DNA of 19,647 nt from JANFXS01 sp022791155 (GTDB lineage: Bacteria; Bacillota; Clostridia; Lachnospirales; Anaerotignaceae), in contig CATJUX010000047.1 of NCBI GenBank assembly GCA_949743895.1, forward strand, positions 1 through 19,647, given 5' to 3'. This document shows, in pieces, positions 6,423-14,918 of this stretch. A program made the translations under genes and the position numbers. The first letter of the stretch is position 1; each line of letters opens with the position of its first letter. The notes beneath the pieces were generated by a model, which ran no database searches, was not told the origin of the DNA, and saw only the letters and a program-made list of their open reading frames with translations.

Positions 6423-8868
6423 CCAAAACCACAGGTTTTATTCCCCAAATTTCATCGGCATATTGCTGTATTGTTCTGTCACTTGAGAACTTGCCGCTTT
6501 TTGCTGTGTTCATAATCGCCATGCGCGCCCATCTTGCCTTGTCTTTATATGCCTCGCCAATTCTTTCCTGCGCTTTTTTATATTCGGCAAAGTCGGCAAG
6601 AACAAAATATTCATCAGCCCTTGAGCCATGGCCGTTGAGAAGGCTGTCATATATATCTCTGAAAAGATCCATGTTTTTGTCAAACGTTCCGTTTATAAGC
6701 TGTGTGAGCACAAGGCGCAAGCTTTGATCCATGTTGTATACCATCCACGGATCATAGCTGTTTTTGGCATATTTTTCCATAATCTCCTCGGCTTTCATGC
6801 CAAATATAAATATGTTGTCATCTCCAACTTCTTCAAGCATTTCCACATTGGCACCATCAAGCGTGCCAATTGTCACTGCACCATTGAGCATAAACTTCAT
6901 GTTGCCTGTGCCAGAGGCTTCTTTGCCCGCTGTTGAGATCTGTTCGCTCACATCAGCGGCAGGAATGAGCTTTTCGGCCAGTGACACACGATAGTTTTCC
7001 ATGAAAACAACTTTGATTCTTCCGTTTATGGATTTGTCATTGTTGATGACATCTGCAACGCTGTTTATAAGTTTTATGATAAGTTTTGCTCTTGAATAGC
7101 TTGCGGCACTTTTTGCGCCAAATATAAACGTGCGGTCAACTATGTCAAGGCCAGGGTTTGTTTTAAGCCGGTTATAAAGGTCTATTATGTGGAAAACATT
7201 CAAAAGCTGACGCTTATATTCATGCAGCCTTTTAACCTGTATGTCAAAAATTGAATTTGGATTGATCTCAATCCCCTTTGTTTCTTTGATGTATTTGGCA
7301 AGCATGGCTTTGTTGCGCTGTTTGACTTCCATGAACATGTTTTGGAACTCTGGGTCATCGACATATTGGGCGATTCCCTCTATGAGCGGCAGATTTGTGA
7401 TCCAGCCCTTGCCAATCTTTGCTGAAACGAGATCCGCAAGCATTGGATTGGCATGAAGCAGCCAGCGTCTTTGGGTTATGCCGTTTGTTTTGTTGTTAAA
7501 CTTTTCAGGGAAAAACTCATAGAAGTTTTTCAGCTCCTGCTTTTTCAATATCTCTGTGTGAAGCGCGGCCACGCCATTGACGCTGTGGCTTCCAACAATG
7601 GCCAAATGCGCCATTTTGACCTGTCCGTCGGCAACAATTGCCATGTTTCTAAGGCGCGCATGGTCGTCGCCATATTTTTTCATTATGCTTTCGCAGAAAC
7701 GGCGATTGATCTCCTCAACAATCATATATATCCTTGGAAGAAGGCGACTGAACAGCTCAGTTGGCCATTTCTCAAGAGCCTCGCTCATGATTGTGTGGTT
7801 TGTATAGCCGCACACCTTTGTGGTTATGTCCCACGCCTCTTCCCACGACAATTCGTTTTCATCAACAAGAACGCGCATGAGTTCAGCAACAGCCACTGAA
7901 GGGTGTGTGTCATTGAGCTGGAAAGCAACTTTGTCTGGAAGAACAGAAAAATCTGTGTGCATCTTCTTAAATCTTTGTATAACCCTTTGAACTGTGGCCG
8001 ATATGAAGAAATATTGCTGTCTAAGCCTCAATTCTTTTCCAGAATAATATTCATCAGCGGGATAGAGCACGTCAGATATTTTTTCGGCAAGGTTTTGTTC
8101 TTCAACAGCCTTTTCATAATTTCCCTCGTTAAACGCTTTCAAGTCAAACTCGTTGACAGGTTTGGCCTCCCAAAGCCTGAGTGTGTTCACAACACCGTTG
8201 CCATAGCCTATGACAGGATAGTCATACGGAACGGCATAGACCGACTGACAGTTTTCCTGAACATATTTATATGTTCCGTCACCACGCTCAAGCGCCCTAA
8301 CAGTTCCTCCAAATTTGACTTCAACTGTATATTCATTGCGGCGCACACTCCATGGATCGCCGTCTTCAAGCCAGTTGTCGGGCTTTTCAACTTGATAGCC
8401 GTTTTCAATTTGCTGTTCAAATATGCCATAGCGATATTTTATTCCACAGCCATATGCGGGAAGACTGAGCGTTGAAAGCGAATCAAGGAAACACGCTGCA
8501 AGCCTTCCCAAGCCGCCGTTGCCAAGGCCCGGATCAGGCTCAACTTCTTCAATTTTCATATAATCTATGCCCAGTTCCTCAAAAGCCTCTTTAACAACAT
8601 CCATTTCCTGAATGTTTATAACTGTGTTTCCCCAAAACCTTCCCATGAGAAATTCCATTGAAAGATAATACACAATTTTTACATCCTGCTCATAATATTC
8701 GTCATGAGTTTTGATCCATATGTCATTGATTCTTTTCCGAAGTGAATACACTGTTGCCTGATAAATTTCACTTTCACTGGCATTTTCCAGTTTTTTTCTG
8801 TAAAGTGTCTTAACCTCGTCGCTGATTATCTGCTTAATTTCTTCCTTTGTAAGAGGTAGCTTCATCAA
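6412..8868 (-). CDS. glgP: Glycogen/maltodextrin phosphorylase
   Basis: Splits alpha-1,4-glucan with phosphate to give glucose-1-phosphate, mobilising stored glycogen in the cytosol. At 818 residues it is full length for bacterial GT35 phosphorylases. Landmarks are the early block YYLSMEFLMGR, the GNGGLGRLAACFLDS glucan/phosphate region, FQLNDTHPSVAVAELMR and KRLHEYKRQLLN. The PLP lysine K658 lies in GTGNMKFMLNGAVTIGTLDGANVE. The C-terminus (SSDRTIQQYADEIW) is the normal family end. Two starts are possible: TTG at 8868 lies 10 bases from GGAG and ATG at 8865 lies 13 bases from it. It follows the second chrA gene by about 40 bases with no obvious promoter, so it may be the end of the prfA transcript. 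Confidence 0.95.
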   Translation of the reverse strand: MMKLPLTKEEIKQIISDEVKTLYRKKLENASESEIYQATVYSLRKRINDIWIKTHDEYYEQDVKIVYYLSMEFLMGRFWGNTVINIQEMDVVKEAFEELGIDYMKIEEVEPDPGLGNGGLGRLAACFLDSLSTLSLPAYGCGIKYRYGIFEQQIENGYQVEKPDNWLEDGDPWSVRRNEYTVEVKFGGTVRALERGDGTYKYVQENCQSVYAVPYDYPVIGYGNGVVNTLRLWEAKPVNEFDLKAFNEGNYEKAVEEQNLAEKISDVLYPADEYYSGKELRLRQQYFFISATVQRVIQRFKKMHTDFSVLPDKVAFQLNDTHPSVAVAELMRVLVDENELSWEEAWDITTKVCGYTNHTIMSEALEKWPTELFSRLLPRIYMIVEEINRRFCESIMKKYGDDHARLRNMAIVADGQVKMAHLAIVGSHSVNGVAALHTEILKKQELKNFYEFFPEKFNNKTNGITQRRWLLHANPMLADLVSAKIGKGWITNLPLIEGIAQYVDDPEFQNMFMEVKQRNKAMLAKYIKETKGIEINPNSIFDIQVKRLHEYKRQLLNVFHIIDLYNRLKTNPGLDIVDRTFIFGAKSAASYSRAKLIIKLINSVADVINNDKSINGRIKVVFMENYRVSLAEKLIPAADVSEQISTAGKEASGTGNMKFMLNGAVTIGTLDGANVEMLEEVGDDNIFIFGMKAEEIMEKYAKNSYDPWMVYNMDQSLRLVLTQLINGTFDKNMDLFRDIYDSLLNGHGSRADEYFVLADFAEYKKAQERIGEAYKDKARWARMAIMNTAKSGKFSSDRTIQQYADEIWGIKPVVLDEK

Positions 8869-8909
8869 AACACATCATCTCCTTTTAACTGCTTAAACTG
8901 CCGTTTCTT

Positions 8910-9470
8910 TCAGAAACTTAATAAAACTCCAACCGCTGCCGAAATTCCAACATAAAACAGCGGGTGTTTTTTATATTTATTTGTCAGCACAACAAGAAGC
9001 ACAAACCACACAATCTCTTTGAACTTCAGCATTTCCAAAACGCCGCTGGCAACAGCGTTTTTGTCGATCACTTCTCCCAATATCAGTGAAACAGCCACAG
9101 CCCCAATGAGCCCCGTGACGGCTGGGCGCAATGTATAAAAAACATCCTGCACAGCCTTGCTTTCAGAAAATTTCTTCAAAAACTGGGCTATTATTATGAT
9201 GATTATTATTGACGGCGTGATCAGGCCCAATGTGGCCACAACCGCGCCAACCGGCCCTGCGTTTTGAAAACCAGTGTATGTGGCCATGTTGACTCCTATC
9301 GGCCCTGGTGTGGACTCGGAAACTGCTATCATGTCGCCGATCATTTCTCTTGTGAACCAGTCATATTTGTCGGCCAAATCATAGAGAAAAGGAAGCGTGG
9401 CCAAGCCCCCTCCCATGGCAAAAAGGCCAACCTTAAAAAATTCATAATAAAGCAGAAGAAGACCAGTCAT
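8910..9470 (-). CDS. Chromate transporter family, half-size subunit (second)
   Basis: Membrane protein of 186 residues with one chromate-transporter (CHR) domain. It belongs to the short-chain type, which works as a pair of adjacent genes. Landmarks are the FFKVGLFAMGGGLATLPFL start, the STPGPIGVNMATYTGF loop and several hydrophobic spans (GAVVATLGLITPSIIIIIIIA, AVTGLIGAVAVSLIL, IVWFVLLVVLTN). The family is named for chromate efflux, but the natural substrate of most clostridial pairs is unproven. Its ATG overlaps the stop of the first subunit by 4 bases (ATGA), implying equal, coupled synthesis. The two halves are diverged paralogues, not a frameshifted long gene. Confidence 0.88.
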   Translation of the reverse strand: MTGLLLLYYEFFKVGLFAMGGGLATLPFLYDLADKYDWFTREMIGDMIAVSESTPGPIGVNMATYTGFQNAGPVGAVVATLGLITPSIIIIIIIAQFLKKFSESKAVQDVFYTLRPAVTGLIGAVAVSLILGEVIDKNAVASGVLEMLKFKEIVWFVLLVVLTNKYKKHPLFYVGISAAVGVLLSF

Positions 9471-10021
9471 TTTTTCTTAGCCTCCTTAGCGCCTCTGACT
9501 GCAGGCAATATAATGCCAAAAACACCGCCAGCAACAACAACGAGTATCGCCGAAATGTCTGTAAACGCCGATATGCAAAGAGTTGTGACAGCAATAGCGG
9601 CACATATTTTGTCTTTAACTGTTGTTTTCCACATTTTAATGACTGTGTTCACAACCATTGCGGCAACGGCAACTCTCACGGCGGCAAAAGCGTGTTGAAC
9701 GGCTTCAATGTCGGCAAATGCCGTCAAAAACCCTGCTATAACAGAGATTATGACAAGGCTTGGGAAAACAAGGCCAATTGTTGCCAAAATGCCTCCCAGC
9801 GTTCCTTTTTGGGAATAACCAATGAACGTTGCTGTGTTCACAGCTATAATCCCTGGAGTGCATTGGCCAATGGCATAATAGTTCAGCAGTTCTTCCTCGG
9901 TTGCCCATTTCTTTTTATCAACCACTTCAGCCTGAAGTATGGGAAGCATTGTAAGGCCGCCGCCAAACGTGCACACGCCTATTCTGGCAAATGTGAAAAA
10001 CAAATCCCACAGCTCCTTCAT
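9467..10021 (-). CDS. Chromate transporter family, half-size subunit (first)
   Basis: A 184-residue membrane protein with the CHR-domain pattern: FFTFARIGVCTFGGGLTMLPILQAEVV at the N-terminus, GQCTPGIIAVNTATFIGY in the conserved loop, then hydrophobic segments (GILATIGLVFPSLVIISVIAGFL, AILVVVAGGVFGIILPAV) and a lysine-rich tail. It is expected to pair with the following gene to form the transporter. GGAGG precedes the ATG by about 5 bases, and the gene begins 19 bases after the prfA stop, so it is probably cotranscribed with prfA and prmC. Chromate as substrate is family naming only. Confidence 0.88.
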   Translation of the reverse strand: MKELWDLFFTFARIGVCTFGGGLTMLPILQAEVVDKKKWATEEELLNYYAIGQCTPGIIAVNTATFIGYSQKGTLGGILATIGLVFPSLVIISVIAGFLTAFADIEAVQHAFAAVRVAVAAMVVNTVIKMWKTTVKDKICAAIAVTTLCISAFTDISAILVVVAGGVFGIILPAVRGAKEAKKK

Positions 10022-10040
10022 AAAAACCTCCTCAAAAATG

Positions 10041-11114
10041 TCAATTGTTTTCCTGTCCTTTGAGTTTTTCGGCCTGATCTGTTGTTATCAGCGGATCAAT
10101 TATGCTGTCAAGCTCGCCGCCAAGCACGGCTTCAAGCTTATAAAGTGTCAAATTTATTCTGTGATCTGTGACTCTCCCTTGAGGGAAGTTATATGTTCTG
10201 ATTCTTTCACTTCTGTCGCCGCTTCCAACTTGAGAGCGTCTTTCGGCCGAAATTTCGCTGTCATGCTTGGCTTGCTCCATTTCATATAGTCTTGCCAAAA
10301 GGACTTTGAGCCCCTTTTCTTTGTTTTTGAGCTGGCTTTTCTCATCTTGACAGCTCACAACAAGCCCTGTGGGAATGTGTGTTATGCGAACAGCCGAGTC
10401 TGTTGTGTTGACGCACTGGCCGCCGTTGCCCGAAGCGCGAAACACATCAATCCGCACATCATTCATGTCCAAATTCACGTCAACAGCCTCAGCTTCAGGA
10501 AGAACGGCCACAGTCACTGCCGATGTGTGTATCCTTCCGCCGGATTCCGTTGCGGGCACGCGCTGAACGCGGTGAACGCCGCTTTCATATTTAAGACGGC
10601 TGTAGGCCCCCTGCCCGCTCACCATAAACGACACCTCTTTGAAGCCGCCTATGTCGCTTTCATTTGCCCCCATAATTTCTGTTTTCCAATTCCGGCTTTC
10701 GGCATATCGGCAGTACATGCGGAAAAGATCGGCCGCAAAAAGCGCTGCTTCTTCGCCGCCTGTTCCGCCTCTAATCTCCATTATAACATTTTTTTCATCG
10801 TTTGGATCCTTTGGAAGCAAAAGAATTTTAATTTCTTTTTCAAGGCGCAAAATTTTTTCTTTGTTTTCCGCAAGCTCCTCTTTAACCATTTGCTTAAAAT
10901 CATTGTCAAGCGGTTCTTTAAGCATGTCAATGGAATCTTCAACGGCGGCAGTGGCTTTTTTGTATTCGCCGTATTTCTCAACTATTGGAGTAAGCGCGCT
11001 ATATTCCCTCATAAGTTTTTGCCACAGTTTTTGATCCGCAATGCACTGCGGATCATTGACTCTGTCTCCCAACTCCATATGCTTTTTTTCCAATTCCTCA
11101 ATACGTTCGAACAT
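10041..11114 (-). CDS. prfA: Peptide chain release factor 1
   Basis: Terminates translation at UAA and UAG. The 357-residue protein has the normal three-part layout. The stop-codon tripeptide P187-A-T is in HRVQRVPATESGG and the peptidyl-transferase-centre motif G231-G-Q233 is in RASGNGGQCVNTTDSAV. PAT rather than SPF identifies RF1 over RF2. The cysteine after GGQ replaces the histidine of E. coli RF1 and occurs in Firmicutes. Q233 is the substrate of PrmC, whose gene ends 2 bases upstream, the usual pairing. The start MFERIEELEKKH is standard for the family. Confidence 0.97.
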   Translation of the reverse strand: MFERIEELEKKHMELGDRVNDPQCIADQKLWQKLMREYSALTPIVEKYGEYKKATAAVEDSIDMLKEPLDNDFKQMVKEELAENKEKILRLEKEIKILLLPKDPNDEKNVIMEIRGGTGGEEAALFAADLFRMYCRYAESRNWKTEIMGANESDIGGFKEVSFMVSGQGAYSRLKYESGVHRVQRVPATESGGRIHTSAVTVAVLPEAEAVDVNLDMNDVRIDVFRASGNGGQCVNTTDSAVRITHIPTGLVVSCQDEKSQLKNKEKGLKVLLARLYEMEQAKHDSEISAERRSQVGSGDRSERIRTYNFPQGRVTDHRINLTLYKLEAVLGGELDSIIDPLITTDQAEKLKGQENN

Positions 11115-11116
11115 AT

Positions 11117-11971
11117 TTACATTTTCCTTCCCAAAACAACTCTGTCCAAACCTGCAATGTCTTTTATTATCTCAATTTCTCCAAAACCGTTTTCATGCAT
11201 AATGCTTTTCACGTCATTTCCTTGATTATATCCAATCTCAAAAAACACAAATCCGCCATTTCTGATGAACCTTTTGCCTTCTGAAGCTATTTTTCTATAG
11301 AAGTTCAGCCCGTCAGCCCCGCCATCAAGGGCCAAAACCGGCTCATAGTCACGCACTTCGCACATAAGAGTTTTCACTGTTTCCGTTTCAATGTATGGCG
11401 GGTTTGAAACAACGGCGTCAAAATATTTTTCATATTCCTCTCCCACATTTTCAAACAGATCGCTGTGAACAAAGCGGATTTTGTCATTTGTGCCGTTAGA
11501 CAAGCTGTTTTTTTTGGCAACAGACAACGCCTTTGTGCTCACATCAGTTCCCACGGCTTCCAAAATTCCGCATCTGACAAGGCTTATGGCAATGCAGCCG
11601 CTCCCTGTTCCAACATCAATTATCTTTTCAATTTTATTCATTTTTGCTTTTTCAATGACAGTTTCAATCAGCGTTTCTGTGTCAGAACGCGGAATGAGCA
11701 CGTTTTCATTGACATAAAAAACCGAGTCCATGAAATGGCATTCATTTATTATATATTGCGACGGCATTTTGTTTTTTCTTTTTTCAACCATTTTTTCAAA
11801 ATGTTCTTCCTCTGCTTTTGTGAGAATGCGCATGTCCTTTGTGAAAAGCTGAACTTTTGTCAGCCCTGTGGCCTTCATCATGAAAAGTTCCGCATCAAGG
11901 GCATATTCGGCCGCGCCGCTGTTTTTCAAAACATTTTTTGCCTCCAAAAGACATTGTTTAACCGTTTTCAC
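11117..11971 (-). CDS. prmC: Release factor glutamine methyltransferase
   Basis: Methylates the glutamine of the GGQ motif in RF1 and RF2 using SAM, which raises termination efficiency. At 284 residues it is typical. The N-terminal helical recognition domain (about 1-90) contains the RIxK/PSQYI region. The class I methyltransferase domain has D119-V-G-T-G-S-G (SAM loop) and the catalytic NPPY at 190-193 in VVSNPPYIETE. It ends with the FFEIGYNQG strand. The start overlaps the DUF1385 gene by 14 bases and the stop is 2 bases from prfA, so it is translationally coupled on both sides. Confidence 0.95.
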   Translation of the reverse strand: MKTVKQCLLEAKNVLKNSGAAEYALDAELFMMKATGLTKVQLFTKDMRILTKAEEEHFEKMVEKRKNKMPSQYIINECHFMDSVFYVNENVLIPRSDTETLIETVIEKAKMNKIEKIIDVGTGSGCIAISLVRCGILEAVGTDVSTKALSVAKKNSLSNGTNDKIRFVHSDLFENVGEEYEKYFDAVVSNPPYIETETVKTLMCEVRDYEPVLALDGGADGLNFYRKIASEGKRFIRNGGFVFFEIGYNQGNDVKSIMHENGFGEIEIIKDIAGLDRVVLGRKM

Positions 11972-12932
11972 CCTCAGCCTCCAAAACGCTTTTCATTGCT
12001 GCAATTGCGCATTCAATCTGTTCACTGTCTGGCTCCGCTGTTGTCATGCCCTGAAGCATGAACCCCGGTTTGCTCACAACTGCCACAAAACCGCTTTCAC
12101 TTCTCCCGGCCCATTGTATAACCTCATATGAAATTCCGGCTATAAAAGGCACAAGTATAATGCGGCTCAAAAGCCTCAAAACAAAACTGTCCGTTCGCAC
12201 AAAGAAAAAAACAAACATGCTTATAATCATCACTATTATGAGGAAGCTTGTTCCACAGCGTTTGTGAAGCCTTGTGTGTTTTTTCACATTTTCAACAGTC
12301 AGTTCCTCGCCATGTTCAAAACAGTTTATCGTTTTGTGTTCAGCCCCGTGATATTGAAACACGCGCTGAATTTCCTTCATTTTTGAAATGGCAAATATAT
12401 ATCCCAAAAATATTGCAATCCTCACAAGCCCTTCAACAACACTCAGCGCCCATGTTCCCGGAAGATATTTTTTGAAAAAACCGCCAATAAACACAGGAAG
12501 CATAAAAAACACAGCAATCGAAAAAGCCAGTGAAACTGCCACACTCATATATATCAAATAGTCAGCCAGCTTGTCGCCAAACTTGTCCTCAAGAAATTTC
12601 TCAAACTTTGACGGTTCCTCCTCGGTTTCGTCATCAAGGCCAGCAATTTTTGCCGAACGCATTATTATTTTGATGCCAACAATCATGCTTTCCACAAATG
12701 CCACCATTCCTCTGAAAATTGGAAACTTGAATATGCCACTGCGTCTGAAAACGTTGTTGATGTCGCTGTTTTCAACGCATATATCCCCCTCGGGCGTTCT
12801 GACAGCTATGGAATACATGTTTTTGCCACGCATCATAACGCCTTCTATAATGGCTTGTCCGCCGATGTTTGTTCTTTTCACTCGGCCTTTGTCATTCATG
12901 CCTTCCAAAATATTTTTGTTTTCAAAAAGCAA
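11958..12932 (-). CDS. DUF1385 (YqhQ-like) integral membrane protein
   Basis: A 324-residue conserved membrane protein of unknown function. The N-terminal signature GGQAIIEGVMMRG (24-36) and the central HGAEHKTINCFEHGEEL (195-211) are the family hallmarks. The several His, Cys and Glu residues of the latter (with HTRLHKRCGTS after it) could bind metal, which is my inference. Hydrophobic spans lie near 127-150, 165-184, 229-246 and 251-270. The start is TTG, chosen because GGAGG lies 8 bases upstream; the first in-frame ATG (residue 12) has no comparable site. It heads the DUF1385-prmC-prfA cluster after the rpmE terminator. This neighbourhood is common in Firmicutes, but no role in translation is proven. 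Confidence 0.9.
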   Translation of the reverse strand: MLFENKNILEGMNDKGRVKRTNIGGQAIIEGVMMRGKNMYSIAVRTPEGDICVENSDINNVFRRSGIFKFPIFRGMVAFVESMIVGIKIIMRSAKIAGLDDETEEEPSKFEKFLEDKFGDKLADYLIYMSVAVSLAFSIAVFFMLPVFIGGFFKKYLPGTWALSVVEGLVRIAIFLGYIFAISKMKEIQRVFQYHGAEHKTINCFEHGEELTVENVKKHTRLHKRCGTSFLIIVMIISMFVFFFVRTDSFVLRLLSRIILVPFIAGISYEVIQWAGRSESGFVAVVSKPGFMLQGMTTAEPDSEQIECAIAAMKSVLEAEGENG

Positions 12933-13009
12933 TTTTGCGCCTCCTTATTACGTCAGTATTTTTTAATATAATTCACCGCTGTTTTCACATCTTTCAAAGA
13001 CAGAATATG

Positions 13010-13040
13010 AAAAAAGGGCCGGATATTACTACCCCAACCC
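13010..13040 (-). terminator. Intrinsic terminator of rpmE
   Basis: On the minus strand GGGTT (13040-13036) pairs with GGCCC (13020-13016), using two G-U pairs, with an inner GG/CC, followed by TTTTTT (13015-13010). It lies 12 bases past the rpmE stop. It separates rpmE from the DUF1385 gene, though no convincing promoter is seen in the remaining 77 bases. Confidence 0.65.
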
Positions 13041-13052
13041 TCAAATCCGCTA

Positions 13053-13256
13053 TTATTTTCTTCCATATTTTTTGTTGAATTTTTCAACCCTTCCGCCGGC
13101 CTCAACCAAAAGTTTTTGGCTTCCAGTGTAGAACGGGTGACATTTGGAACAAACCTCAACTCTTATTTCATCTTTTGTTGAGCCAGTCACAAATTCATTG
13201 CCGCAGTGGCATTTCACTGTGCATTGATGATATTCAGGATGTATTCCTTCTTTCAT
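13053..13256 (-). CDS. rpmE: 50S ribosomal protein L31, zinc-binding type
   Basis: Structural protein of the large ribosomal subunit, at the central protuberance and inter-subunit bridge. It has 67 residues beginning MKEGIHPEYH, the standard family start. An in-frame codon 8 residues upstream is rejected because the ribosome binding site (AAGGTGG) lies 7 bases before the ATG at 13256. The zinc ribbon is intact: C16-x-C18 and C36-x2-C39 in CSKCHPFYTG. This is therefore the C+ form rather than the zinc-free YtiA form made under zinc starvation. It sits downstream of rho, the usual Firmicutes order, but with its own promoter, leader and terminator. Confidence 0.96.
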   Translation of the reverse strand: MKEGIHPEYHQCTVKCHCGNEFVTGSTKDEIRVEVCSKCHPFYTGSQKLLVEAGGRVEKFNKKYGRK

Positions 13257-13281
13257 TTCATTTCCACCTTTCTTAAACAAT

Positions 13282-13316
13282 CGTTATTCAATGTCAAAAG
13301 ACATTTACAGACAACG
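13282..13316 (-). promoter_or_regulatory. Candidate L31 leader hairpin
   Basis: In the predicted rpmE 5' leader, AATGTC (13305-13300 on the minus strand) and GACATT (13295-13290) form a 6-bp stem with a 4-base loop. An outer CGTT/AACG helix (13316-13313 with 13285-13282) encloses it across internal loops. The structure starts close to the predicted transcript start and ends about 25 bases before the ATG. Ribosomal protein leaders for L31 are known in Firmicutes; a match to that class is not checked. Confidence 0.4.
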
Positions 13317-13321
13317 ACTGC

Positions 13322-13350
13322 ATTATATCACAGCTTTTCAACTTTTGCAA
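13322..13350 (-). promoter_or_regulatory. Predicted sigma-A promoter for rpmE
   Basis: Minus-strand TTGCAA (13350-13345), exactly 17 bases, then TATAAT (13327-13322) preceded by TGn. The -10 is perfect and extended. The -35 begins just past the rho stop codon. Confidence 0.75.
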
Positions 13351-13352
13351 CA

Positions 13353-14897
13353 CTAACCTTTTTTGCATTTCAGTTTTGGAACAGTCATTATAAATTCTTT
13401 GTTATCTTTCGTTTTTTTCATGAGATCAATCAGGTTTTCTGCTGTTTCAGCCGTTCCAAGGCTTTGGGTTATGCTCCTTAATATGTAGGAGGCTTCCATT
13501 TCTTCTTTTGTCAAAAGCTTGTCATCACGCCTTGTGCCGGACTTGTTTATGTCAATTGCCGGAAAAATGCGCCGTTCAGAAAGCTTTCTGTCAAGAACAA
13601 GCTCCATGTTGCCTGTTCCTTTGAATTCCTCAAAAACAACGTCATCCATTTTGCTTCCTGTTTCAACAAGGGCTGTTGCCAATATTGTGAGGCTTCCGCC
13701 ATTTTCAATGTTGCGCGCGGCGCCAAAAAATTTTTTTGGCATATAAAGCGCCGCCGGATCAAGCCCGCCGGAAAGTGTCCTTCCGCTGGGGGCTGTTGTC
13801 AGGTTATATGCGCGCGCAAGGCGTGTTATGCTGTCAAGAAGTATTATTAGGTCTTTCCCTTGCTCCACGAGCCTTTTTGCCCTTTCCAAAACCATTTCGG
13901 CAACTCTTTTGTGATGTTCCGGCTGTTCATCAAACGTTGAGTAAACAATTTCAACATTTTCGCCGTCAATTGAGCGCTGTATGTCTGTGACTTCTTCAGG
14001 GCGCTCGTCAATCAAAAGCATTATCAAATTCACATCGGGGTGGTTTTTTGTTATGGCGTTTGCCATTTGCGTGAGAAGAATTGTTTTTCCAACTTTTGGA
14101 GGAGCCACAATCATTCCCCTTTGGCCTTTGCCAATTGGGGCGATTATGTCTATAATTCGAGTTGATATTTCATTTCTTGTTGTTTCAAGAGTGAGACGCT
14201 GTGTTGGATATATTGGTGTGAGATCTTCAAAATTGGGGCGCCTTCTCGCTTGTTCCGGGTTGTCACCGTTCACAGTTTTAACATATATCATGGCGCCAAA
14301 CTTGTCGCCATCTCTGTTCTCTCTTATGTTGCCGCGGACACAGTCGCCAGTTTTCAAATTAAACCGTCGTATCTGCGTTGGTGAAATGTATATGTCATTT
14401 GTTCCTGGAAGAAAATTTTCTGCCCTCAAAAATCCATATCCTTCAGGCAAAACTTCCAATATCCCCTCATCAATGACATCGCTTTCTATTTTTTTTCTTT
14501 GTTTTTCAGGCTGTTCCGCCGTGCATAAAGCCTCCTCGGCGGCCTGCTCAATGATGTCGTTTTCAGTTTTTGCTTCAATGCTTTGAGCACAATCATTGCC
14601 GCTTTTTGCATCACACGGGACATATTTCATTGATATGTTCTCTTTTTTCTGTTTCAAATTTGTTTTTTCTGTGTCATCACTGTCGCATTCATTTTGTTCA
14701 ACGCCATAAATTCTTTCATCAGAAACTGTTTCTGTGTCATTTCCTGCGTTTGTGCCATTTTCATTTTTTGCCTCAAAAACAGACTTTATTTTTTCAATAA
14801 GCTCTGCTTTTCTATAAGCCGTTACAGATTTCACCCCATGCTCTTTTGCAATCTTTCTAAGCTGCAAAAGAGAACTTTCGTCTAAACTTTCATTCAT
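13353..14897 (-). CDS. rho: Transcription termination factor Rho with N-terminal insertion
   Basis: Hexameric RNA-dependent ATPase that ends transcription of untranslated RNA. It has 514 residues against about 420 for E. coli Rho. In order: Rho_N helical bundle (about 1-42, LLQLRKIAKEHGVKS), an acidic, Asn/Glu/Lys-rich low-complexity insertion (about 43-140), the OB-fold primary RNA-binding domain (141-210, GYGFLR and IYISPTQIRRF) and the RecA-like motor. Walker A is APPKVGKT (265-272), Walker B LIMLLIDE (291-298), then the Q-loop area (SGRTLSGGLDPAAL), GSLTILATALVETGSKMD and the arginine-finger region SGTRRDD. All catalytic blocks look intact. GGGAGG lies about 5 bases before the ATG. It starts 21 bases after the LysM gene stop, so the two share a transcript. 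Confidence 0.96.
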   Translation of the reverse strand: MNESLDESSLLQLRKIAKEHGVKSVTAYRKAELIEKIKSVFEAKNENGTNAGNDTETVSDERIYGVEQNECDSDDTEKTNLKQKKENISMKYVPCDAKSGNDCAQSIEAKTENDIIEQAAEEALCTAEQPEKQRKKIESDVIDEGILEVLPEGYGFLRAENFLPGTNDIYISPTQIRRFNLKTGDCVRGNIRENRDGDKFGAMIYVKTVNGDNPEQARRRPNFEDLTPIYPTQRLTLETTRNEISTRIIDIIAPIGKGQRGMIVAPPKVGKTILLTQMANAITKNHPDVNLIMLLIDERPEEVTDIQRSIDGENVEIVYSTFDEQPEHHKRVAEMVLERAKRLVEQGKDLIILLDSITRLARAYNLTTAPSGRTLSGGLDPAALYMPKKFFGAARNIENGGSLTILATALVETGSKMDDVVFEEFKGTGNMELVLDRKLSERRIFPAIDINKSGTRRDDKLLTKEEMEASYILRSITQSLGTAETAENLIDLMKKTKDNKEFIMTVPKLKCKKG

Positions 14898-14918
14898 AAA
14901 TGCCTCCCGAAGATTTTG

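Noticed and set aside
8903..8917. GTTTCT-TTC-AGAAAC hairpin at the end of the second chrA gene as a terminator
   Set aside because: There is no T-tract on the minus strand and it overlaps the stop codon, so it gives no evidence of a transcript end before glgP.
8910..10021. The two chromate-transporter genes as one long gene broken by a frameshift
   Set aside because: Each half has its own N-terminal GGGL motif and start, the second uses a normal ATGA overlap, and paired short-chain ChrA genes are a known arrangement.
10410..10440. Cysteine after GGQ in RF1 as an unusual active-site change
   Set aside because: The GGQ glutamine itself is intact, and Cys at the next position is familiar from Firmicutes RF1 sequences.
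13257..13280. Upstream-extended start of rpmE
   Set aside because: The added 8 residues cover the ribosome binding site, while the internal ATG matches the usual L31 N-terminus.
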